Both the position numbers and the translations under genes were made by a program. DNA of 12,021 nt from Oscillospiraceae bacterium (GTDB taxonomy: Bacteria > Bacillota_A > Clostridia > Oscillospirales > JAAYXM01), in NCBI GenBank assembly GCA_017408185.1, contig JAFQVE010000066.1, positions 1 to 12,021 on the forward strand. Reading direction: 5' to 3'. How positions within the stretch are numbered: position 1 is the first letter of the stretch; each line of letters opens with the position of its first letter. The notes beneath the pieces were generated by a model. That model was not told where the DNA came from. It saw only the letters and a program-made list of their open reading frames with translations, and did not search any database. This document shows, piece by piece, positions 7,385-12,021 of the stretch.

Positions 7385-7391
7385 CTCCCCC
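7385..7391 (-). promoter_or_regulatory. Ribosome-binding site that fixes the channel start
   Basis: GGGGGAG on the minus strand, 5 nt before ATG 7379. It favours the 613-residue form over the 626-residue form beginning at 7418. Confidence 0.65.
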
Positions 7392-7499
7392 TATGTGATT
7401 ATTCACTGCCTGAGTCATCGCATGGAACGAGCATCAGACAGCCAAAATCTCAAAACATCCCCCACTGCAGTATCCGGACAAAAACGTTTCATATGCTGC

Positions 7500-7531
7500 A
7501 AATGGCTTGAACGCAGAGTTTCAAGCCATTT
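7500..7531 (-). promoter_or_regulatory. Stem-loop in the channel mRNA leader
   Basis: Perfect 12-bp arms (AAATGGCTTGAA and its complement) enclose an 8-nt loop, 7512-7519. On the minus-strand transcript it would begin about 34 nt after the predicted start of transcription. No T-run follows in that direction, so it is not a plain terminator. On the plus strand it is followed by AATGTTTTT, a weak terminator layout, but no upstream plus-strand gene needs one. Confidence 0.5.
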
Positions 7532-7571
7532 AATGTTTTTAACGCTGTTATTCCTATCTTGTGTATTATAT

Positions 7572-7600
7572 ATTATAAACATTTATCACCAATTTTGCAA
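7572..7600 (-). promoter_or_regulatory. Sigma-A type promoter of the channel gene
   Basis: On the minus strand, TTGCAA (7595-7600) and TATAAT (7572-7577) are separated by 17 nt. Transcription would start near 7565, giving a leader of about 185 nt before the ATG at 7379. Confidence 0.75.
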
Positions 7601-7664
7601 GTAAAATTATATTATACAGAACTTTATTCCCCCATATCGCGCGAAAAATCCAAAGATGTCCTTA

Positions 7665-7709
7665 CTGATGCAGAGGGGGCGTCCCACCTGTGTTTATATC
7701 AGCTTTTTT
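7665..7709 (+). terminator. Possible stem-loop with T-run upstream of the polysaccharide promoter
   Basis: CTGAT (7665-7669) pairs with ATCAG (7698-7702). Between them an imperfect inner stem can form from CAGAGGGGG and CCCACCTGTG with two mismatches. CTTTTTTA (7703-7710) follows. It resembles a plus-strand terminator, but no plus-strand gene precedes it here. It could be a remnant of a former upstream gene or shield the operon promoter from read-through. Confidence 0.3.
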
Positions 7710-7734
7710 AAATTAAATATGTAAAAACAAGTAA

Positions 7735-7763
7735 TTGACTATGTTTTTAAAAGGTGGTATACT
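7735..7763 (+). promoter_or_regulatory. Sigma-A type promoter of the polysaccharide operon
   Basis: TTGACT (7735-7740) and TATACT (7758-7763) are separated by 17 nt, with TGG directly before the -10 box (extended -10). Transcription would start near 7770, about 110 nt before the aminotransferase ATG. A second TATAAT at 7765-7770 lies too far from the same -35 box to be favoured. Confidence 0.8.
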
Positions 7764-7879
7764 TTATAATGTATATTTATTTAAAATGCGGCAATTCAAA
7801 GGGGGTGTCGAGTTTCTTTCGAATCCGATATCCAATGAATTCACGGAAGTGTTTAGTAGAAAATATGAGGTATTTAAGA

Positions 7880-9100
7880 ATGGCTACATTAGAGAAATCG
7901 ATTCCATTTAGTCCCCCTGATATTTCCGAGGAAGAAATTCAAGAGGTTGCAGAAGCACTCCGTTCCGGATGGATTACCACAGGACCGAGGACAAAGCAAC
8001 TCGAAAAATTGATCGCTGAATATGTGGGCACAGAAATGTGTGTATGCCTTAATTCGCAGACTGCTTGCGCTGAGACAGCGCTTCGGATTCTCGGCGTAAA
8101 ACCGGGAGATGAGATCATAACAAGCGCTTATACATACACAGCAACAGCGTCTGTTATTGCTCATGTGGGAGCCAAAATTGTTCTGGTTGACACGCAGAAA
8201 GACAGTTTTGAAATGGATTATGATGCAGTTGAATCAGCGATCACAGAGAGAACGAAAGCAATAATCCCAGTCGATTTGGGCGGTGTAGTTTGCGATTATG
8301 ACAAGCTTTTTAAAATTGTAGAACGTAAGAAAAATTTGTTTCGCGCAAGCAGTGATATTCAGAAGGCACTCGGAAGAGTTGCGATTATGGCTGATACAGC
8401 TCACTCCTTCGGAGCAAGTCGCGACGGACGTATGGCAGGTTCTATAGCTGATTTTTCAAGTTTTTCATTTCATGCAGTTAAGAACTTTACAACTGCCGAA
8501 GGCGGTGCTTTGACTTGGCGCACTATCGACGGCATCGATAATGGATATATATATAAACAGTTGCAATTATTCAGTCTGCACGGTCAATCAAAAGATGCTC
8601 TTGCCAAGATGAAACTTGGAAGCTGGGAATACGATATAGTCGGCACCTGGTACAAGTGCAATATGACGGATGTTGCAGCAGCTCTTGGACTTGTGCAATT
8701 CAGGCGTTATCCGGATATGCTCAAACGCAGAAAAGAGATTATCAGCAAATATGATGCTGTTTTAAAGCCGCTCGGCATCGAGACGCTTCCGCATTATACT
8801 GATACAGCAGACTCCTCCGGGCACTTATATATCACAAGAATACCGATGATTACAACTGAACAACGAAATGAAATCATAATAAAAATGGCTGAACACGGCA
8901 TTGCCACCAATGTGCACTATAAACCTCTTCCTATGCACACAGCATATAAAGATTTGGGATTTAATATCGACGACTATCCCAATGCCTTCGAACATTTTGC
9001 AAATGAGATTACTCTGCCACTGCACACCTGTCTAACGAATGAAGATGTGGATTATGTGCTTGAAAAATACGTTGAGATATTGAAAGCATATATAAAATAA
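7880..9100 (+). CDS. DegT/DnrJ/EryC1/StrS-family PLP-dependent sugar aminotransferase
   Basis: This enzyme transfers an amino group to a keto sugar on a nucleotide carrier, giving an amino sugar for a surface polysaccharide. The protein is 406 residues, the usual size. It opens with IPFSPPDISEEEIQEV and has GWITTGPRTKQLE (30-42), a substrate-region motif common in the family. The cofactor contacts are MADTAHSFGA (170-179, with D172 for the pyridine ring). The Schiff-base lysine is K201 in SFHAVKNFTTAEGGA. ATG 7880-7882 is preferred because the family motif starts soon after it and GAGG (7867-7870) lies 9 nt upstream. ATG 7865 in the same frame is an alternative. Longer in-frame versions would reach into the promoter. 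It is the first gene of the rightward operon. No nucleotide-sugar dehydratase is present in the window, so its substrate must come from elsewhere. Confidence 0.9.
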   Translation: MATLEKSIPFSPPDISEEEIQEVAEALRSGWITTGPRTKQLEKLIAEYVGTEMCVCLNSQTACAETALRILGVKPGDEIITSAYTYTATASVIAHVGAKIVLVDTQKDSFEMDYDAVESAITERTKAIIPVDLGGVVCDYDKLFKIVERKKNLFRASSDIQKALGRVAIMADTAHSFGASRDGRMAGSIADFSSFSFHAVKNFTTAEGGALTWRTIDGIDNGYIYKQLQLFSLHGQSKDALAKMKLGSWEYDIVGTWYKCNMTDVAAALGLVQFRRYPDMLKRRKEIISKYDAVLKPLGIETLPHYTDTADSSGHLYITRIPMITTEQRNEIIIKMAEHGIATNVHYKPLPMHTAYKDLGFNIDDYPNAFEHFANEITLPLHTCLTNEDVDYVLEKYVEILKAYIK

Positions 9101-9102
9101 TC

Positions 9103-9108
9103 GGAGGG
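9103..9108 (+). promoter_or_regulatory. Ribosome-binding site supporting a TTG start
   Basis: GGAGGG lies 7 nt before TTG 9116-9118. There is no ATG nearby that would give a complete acetyltransferase domain, so this site decides the start. Confidence 0.7.
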
Positions 9109-9115
9109 ATAAGGA

Positions 9116-9586
9116 TTGTATCAGGTAATCAAGTTGAGCAAATGGAATATTGTGGGACTAAAAAAGGTATCCGACATTCTTTATGAATGTGGTAAGGATA
9201 TGGCGAAAAAATATGATTTGCACCATTGGGACAATTCGCATCTTAAAAATCATATAATCGTTACCTTATGTGCCATGAAAAACAATATTTATTTAGTGTA
9301 TAACGAAAAAACACCGGTGGCAACATTTCAGACACGAAAAATCGGGCAATCGTTTTTGTTTCAGAAGTTAGCAACAATCCCTATGTTTTCAGGGAGTGGT
9401 ATCGGGAGTTGCTGTTTGACAGAGATCGAAAGATTGGCAATAGAAGCCGGATGCACGGAAGTTGTTTGTGAAGTCTATGATAAAAGCGAACACGCAAAAA
9501 GCTTTTATGAACACAGAGGCTATACAGCTTATGAAGCAATGAAAACATTGAAATACAACGAACTGAAACTGCGAAAAAAACTGTGA
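9116..9586 (+). CDS. GNAT-family N-acetyltransferase
   Basis: This 156-residue acyltransferase of the GNAT fold presumably moves an acetyl group from acetyl-CoA to an amine. The acetyl-CoA binding segment is visible as IPMFSGSGIGSCCLTEIERLA, a glycine-rich loop followed by a helix. After it come the strand EVVCEVYDKSEHAKSFYEHRGY and the closing strand, typical for the last part of the fold. The start is a TTG codon with GGAGGG placed 7 nt upstream, 15 nt after the aminotransferase stop. Its position directly after a sugar aminotransferase suggests that the new amino group on the sugar is the acceptor, much as PglD-type enzymes act. PglD has a different, left-handed beta-helix fold, so this would be an unrelated solution. 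An amino acid or the ATP-grasp product could also be the acceptor. Confidence 0.82.
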   Translation: MYQVIKLSKWNIVGLKKVSDILYECGKDMAKKYDLHHWDNSHLKNHIIVTLCAMKNNIYLVYNEKTPVATFQTRKIGQSFLFQKLATIPMFSGSGIGSCCLTEIERLAIEAGCTEVVCEVYDKSEHAKSFYEHRGYTAYEAMKTLKYNELKLRKKL

Positions 9587-9593
9587 GGAAATT

Positions 9594-10778
9594 ATGAAGA
9601 AAATACTAATAATCGGTGCCGGTTTTCTACAGAGTTTTGTCATAAAGAAAGCCAAAGAAATGGGATATAAAACATTGGCAGTAGATGCTGATTCTAATGC
9701 GCTTGGCTTCCGGTATGCTGACAAATATGAGGTCATCAATATCATAGATGAGAAAGCTTGTCTTGCCTATGCTCAAAAAGAAAATATTGACGGTGTTTTG
9801 ACTGCCGCAACCGATTATGGCGTTTTAACTGCAGCATACATAGCAAAGCAAATGAACCTCGGTGGACTTGATTATGAAGTCGCAAAACTGATAAAAAACA
9901 AATACAAGGTGCGCAAGTGCTTATTCGAAGCAGAAGTTGACGATACCGAACTGGCCTATGAAGTGGACGAAAGCACGGATATAGCCTCTCTTTGCAGCAA
10001 GATATCATTTCCCGTTATGGTCAAGCCATGTGATGGTTCCGGCAGCCGAGGTGCCGCTCGTGTTGATGATGCGTCAGAATTCGCTTCTGCTTGCCAAAAT
10101 GCTATGGCGGCCTCTATTACTCATCGTGCAGAGATCGAAACATTCATCTCCGGTCGTGAGTATGGTGCCGAAATTCTTGTCGTAAACGGTGAGATCCATG
10201 TTCTCAGTATCATGAGAAAATGGATGACGGAACCGCCATATTATGCTGAGCTCGGCCATGCCATTCCGACAGATCTCCCTTATGAGGTTGAAAAAAGAGC
10301 AAAACATTGTGTCGAAAATGCTGTCAAGGCGCTCGGCATAAACTTCGGCTCTGCTAATATGGATATGCTCATTACCCCCGAAGGGAATGTGCATATTATT
10401 GATGTCGGGGCAAGAATGGGTGGAAATATGATTGGTCCCAGCATCATTCCATATGGAACAGGCATTGATTATATGGCAAATATGATTCGCAATGCAGTTG
10501 GAGATGAGATCGACATGTCACCTTGCGAGCATTGCGCAGTGGCTACACGTCTGTTGACCTTTGGAGCTGGAATTGTAAAACAACTTCCTGATTTCGAAAA
10601 GATTGAAAAGGAGTATGGCGTTGAGATATATCATCATTTAGAGATTGGTCAGTCTGTAAGAGAATATCATATCAATCTTGATGGGTGCGGATATATCATA
10701 TCAAAAGCAGATGACGTTGATACTGCAATACAAAAAGCAGAAAAGGTATTGAAGCTCATCAGGGAGACAATTTTTTAA
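9594..10778 (+). CDS. ATP-grasp ligase in the polysaccharide operon, substrate unknown
   Basis: This 394-residue ATP-grasp enzyme joins a carboxylate, activated as acyl phosphate, to a nucleophile. The N-terminal pre-ATP-grasp domain begins with the Rossmann-like KKILIIGAGFLQSFVIKKA. The ATP-binding lysine is K144 in FPVMVKPCDGSGSRGAARV, with the glycine-rich loop at 146-153. ETFISGREYGAEI (182-194) supplies the adenine-side acidic residues. The metal-binding end is NMDMLITPEGNVHIIDVGARMGGNMI (D257 and D270), with R274. The family's usual glutamate is Asp here, and the usual NxR is GAR, as in several polysaccharide-locus ATP-grasp proteins. GAGGA (9585-9589), partly inside the preceding stop codon, lies 4 nt before ATG 9594. 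Its setting suggests it attaches an amino acid or other acid to an amino sugar. That is inference. Confidence 0.85.
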   Translation: MKKILIIGAGFLQSFVIKKAKEMGYKTLAVDADSNALGFRYADKYEVINIIDEKACLAYAQKENIDGVLTAATDYGVLTAAYIAKQMNLGGLDYEVAKLIKNKYKVRKCLFEAEVDDTELAYEVDESTDIASLCSKISFPVMVKPCDGSGSRGAARVDDASEFASACQNAMAASITHRAEIETFISGREYGAEILVVNGEIHVLSIMRKWMTEPPYYAELGHAIPTDLPYEVEKRAKHCVENAVKALGINFGSANMDMLITPEGNVHIIDVGARMGGNMIGPSIIPYGTGIDYMANMIRNAVGDEIDMSPCEHCAVATRLLTFGAGIVKQLPDFEKIEKEYGVEIYHHLEIGQSVREYHINLDGCGYIISKADDVDTAIQKAEKVLKLIRETIF

Positions 10779-10786
10779 GATATATT

Positions 10787-10790
10787 GAGG
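10787..10790 (+). promoter_or_regulatory. Ribosome-binding site that fixes the phosphoglycosyl transferase start
   Basis: GAGG, continuing as GAGGTGG, lies 8 nt before ATG 10799. The in-frame GTG at 10790-10792 overlaps this site and is therefore unlikely. Confidence 0.6.
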
Positions 10791-10798
10791 TGGATGAT

Positions 10799-11521
10799 AT
10801 GAGTAAGAATGATTATACAGTAAGTGTTGAAGATCTTTATGTCGAAAGTAAAAACAAAAGGAATTACAAAGGGATTTATCAAATTGTTTTTAAACGTTTT
10901 ATTGATATTGTGCTCTGTATTATTATCCTTCCAATTATTCTATTGATAACAATCCCCATTGCGATAGCCATAAAAATAGAAGACGGCGGACCGATTTTCT
11001 ATAAGTCTCGTCGTCTTGGGAAAGACTTTAAAGAATTTAATATGCTTAAATTCCGTTCTATGAAAGTGAACGCTCCTGACCTCAGGAATGAAGATGGCAG
11101 CACATTCAATTCTTTGAATGACAGTCGTGTAACTCGTATTGGTCGCTTTATCCGTGAGACAAGTCTTGATGAGCTTCCTCAATGTCTCAATGTTCTATTG
11201 GGACACATGAGCATCCTAGGGCCGCGAGCAGGAGATGTGGAATCAAAAAATACATATGAAGAAGATGAAAAAGACAAAATGCTCATTCGCCCCGGCATAA
11301 GCGGTTATGCGCAAGCGTATTACAGAAATAATTTGGGTGTAAGAGAGAAAAGACTGTATGATGCCTGGTATGCTCACAATGTTTCACTTTGGCTTGATAT
11401 AAAGATTTTTTTCAAGACGATAGCAACGGTTTTGAAAAGAGAAAATGTATATACAAACAATGCACCTTCTGAAGCAAGGGCTGAGGGAGATGAAGTACCA
11501 TTGGAGGCTACTAATGAGTAA
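10799..11521 (+). CDS. Initiating phosphoglycosyl transferase (bacterial sugar transferase, PglC/WbaP catalytic domain)
   Basis: This monotopic membrane enzyme transfers a sugar phosphate from a nucleotide sugar to undecaprenyl phosphate, the first membrane step of polysaccharide assembly. The protein is 240 residues, a short PglC-like form without the N-terminal membrane bundle of WbaP. A hydrophobic segment at about 35-59 (VLCIIILPIILLITIPIAIAI), broken by prolines, is the expected re-entrant helix. Catalytic motifs follow. They are MLKFRSM (82-88), the Asp-Glu dyad D124-E125 in TSLDELPQ, SILGPRAGD (138-146, with GPRA in place of the more common GPRP) and RPGISGYAQA (164-173). The C-terminus carries an extra Glu/Ala-rich tail of about 20 residues (from NNAPSEARAEG). 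ATG 10799 is chosen on its ribosome-binding site. It starts 20 nt after the ATP-grasp gene and overlaps the glycosyltransferase by 8 nt. Confidence 0.92.
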   Translation: MSKNDYTVSVEDLYVESKNKRNYKGIYQIVFKRFIDIVLCIIILPIILLITIPIAIAIKIEDGGPIFYKSRRLGKDFKEFNMLKFRSMKVNAPDLRNEDGSTFNSLNDSRVTRIGRFIRETSLDELPQCLNVLLGHMSILGPRAGDVESKNTYEEDEKDKMLIRPGISGYAQAYYRNNLGVREKRLYDAWYAHNVSLWLDIKIFFKTIATVLKRENVYTNNAPSEARAEGDEVPLEATNE

Positions 11522-12021
11522 GATACTGTTTATTTCCAACATATCAAACAGAATAACCACTTTTGCTACGGCAAGTATAGCTGCGTCTCATAGTTTGAAT
11601 ATGGAATTTTATCAAGCTGCAAATTGGCAGAATGCCGATCCATCGCAAATTGAGAAAGACGAAAAGGCATATGATATAAAAATCAAAAGCGTTCCAATTT
11701 CAAGAAATCCTCTCGCAAAAATAAATCTGACTGCTTACAAACAACTTATTGAGTTTATTAAGAAAGAAAAAATCGATTATATACACTGCAACACTCCGAC
11801 GGGCGGTATCCTCGGACGTTTAGCCGGCAAGAAGTGCAATGTAAAAAAAGTGATCTATCAGGCACATGGTTTTCATTTCTATAAGGGGGCTCCTAAGAAA
11901 AACTGGCTTATTTACTACCCAATAGAAAAATGGCTGGCTCATTATACCGATGCTTTGATTACTATCAATAGTGAAGATTTTGAATTTGCAACAGCAAGGC
12001 TGAAGCTTCGGAACAACGGCA
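11514..12021 (+). CDS. Glycosyltransferase family 4 (GT-B fold), N-terminal part; 3' end outside window
   Basis: The first 169 residues of a glycosyltransferase are visible, and the frame is open to the window edge. It begins MSKILFISNISNRITTFATASIAASHS, the nucleotide-free half of a GT-B fold. Further on come DYIHCNTPTGGILGRLAGKK and VIYQAHGFHFYKGAP (substrate-side loop). PIEKWLAHYTDALITINSEDFEFA follows, typical of capsule family 4 enzymes of Firmicutes. The donor-binding C-terminal domain with the EX7E motif lies outside the window. It would add the second sugar to the lipid-linked primer on the inner face of the membrane. GGAGG (11503-11507) lies 6 nt before ATG 11514. The overlap of 8 nt with the preceding gene suggests coupled translation. 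Confidence 0.87.
   Translation, partial: MSKILFISNISNRITTFATASIAASHSLNMEFYQAANWQNADPSQIEKDEKAYDIKIKSVPISRNPLAKINLTAYKQLIEFIKKEKIDYIHCNTPTGGILGRLAGKKCNVKKVIYQAHGFHFYKGAPKKNWLIYYPIEKWLAHYTDALITINSEDFEFATARLKLRNNG

Larger units (their letters stand above)
7380..7879. other. Divergent intergenic region between the channel gene and the polysaccharide operon
   Basis: This stretch of about 500 bases has no convincing gene. It holds the channel leader with a stem-loop (7500-7531), the leftward channel promoter (7572-7600), an imperfect stem-loop followed by a T-run (7665-7709), and the rightward operon promoter (7735-7763) with a leader of about 110 nt. The part around 7540-7620 and 7700-7790 is very AT-rich. 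Short open frames exist but lack ribosome-binding sites. Confidence 0.6.

Noticed and set aside
7415..7492. A 25-codon frame on the minus strand in the channel leader whose stop overlaps ATG 7418 as ATGA
   Set aside because: It has no ribosome-binding site, and ATG 7418 is itself not the favoured channel start, so the overlap is probably chance.
7380..7500. A cyclic-di-AMP (ydaO) riboswitch in the channel leader
   Set aside because: It was expected from the type of gene, but I could not match the conserved core of that class in the sequence.
7395..7604. Plus-strand open frame of about 69 codons in the divergent region
   Set aside because: It overlaps the channel leader and promoter, lacks a ribosome-binding site, and its translation shows no family features.
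7754..7879. N-terminal extension of the aminotransferase from the GTG at 7754
   Set aside because: That codon lies inside the promoter spacer, upstream of transcription start, and family members begin close to the IPFSPPDI motif.

Overview
The window looks like chromosomal DNA from a Gram-positive anaerobe of the Clostridia (Bacillota). This rests on strong AGGAGG-type ribosome-binding sites before nearly every gene, consensus sigma-A promoters, a YhaO/YhaN-like metallophosphoesterase and ATPase pair, and the family types present. No rRNA or other species marker is present, so the placement is an inference from gene style.

Layout. Positions 1-192 hold the 3' end of an IS30-family transposase whose element runs off the left edge. 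It meets head-on, and overlaps, the 3' end of a leftward operon (about 5160 to 173). That operon encodes a YhaO/SbcD-type metallophosphoesterase, a YhaN/SbcC-type ATPase and a CCA-adding/poly(A) polymerase-family tRNA nucleotidyltransferase. The IS end appears to supply both the last codons of the nucleotidyltransferase and the operon's terminator. Next come a small zinc-ribbon protein (5234-5467) and a CASTOR/POLLUX-type ion channel with a DAGN selectivity filter (5538-7379). Both are on the minus strand. The channel has a strong promoter and a leader of about 185 nt with a stem-loop. The zinc-ribbon gene ends in a perfect 16-bp-arm terminator whose T-tract abuts the promoter of the nuclease operon.

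A 461-base divergent intergenic region (7380-7879) separates this block from a rightward surface-polysaccharide operon that runs off the right edge. It contains a DegT/DnrJ/EryC1 sugar aminotransferase, a GNAT acetyltransferase with a TTG start, an ATP-grasp ligase, an initiating phosphoglycosyl transferase and the start of a family 4 glycosyltransferase. These genes are tightly packed (15 nt gap, 7 nt gap, 20 nt gap, 8 nt overlap) and visibly more AT-rich than the nuclease operon, as expected for an exchangeable capsule or exopolysaccharide locus.

Inferred role of the polysaccharide operon: the aminotransferase makes an amino sugar on a nucleotide carrier. The GNAT and ATP-grasp enzymes may acylate or aminoacylate it. 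The phosphoglycosyl transferase loads the first sugar phosphate onto undecaprenyl phosphate, and the glycosyltransferase extends the chain. The chemistry of the ATP-grasp step is the least predictable part. I see no CRISPR array, tRNA, rRNA or defence system that I can defend.
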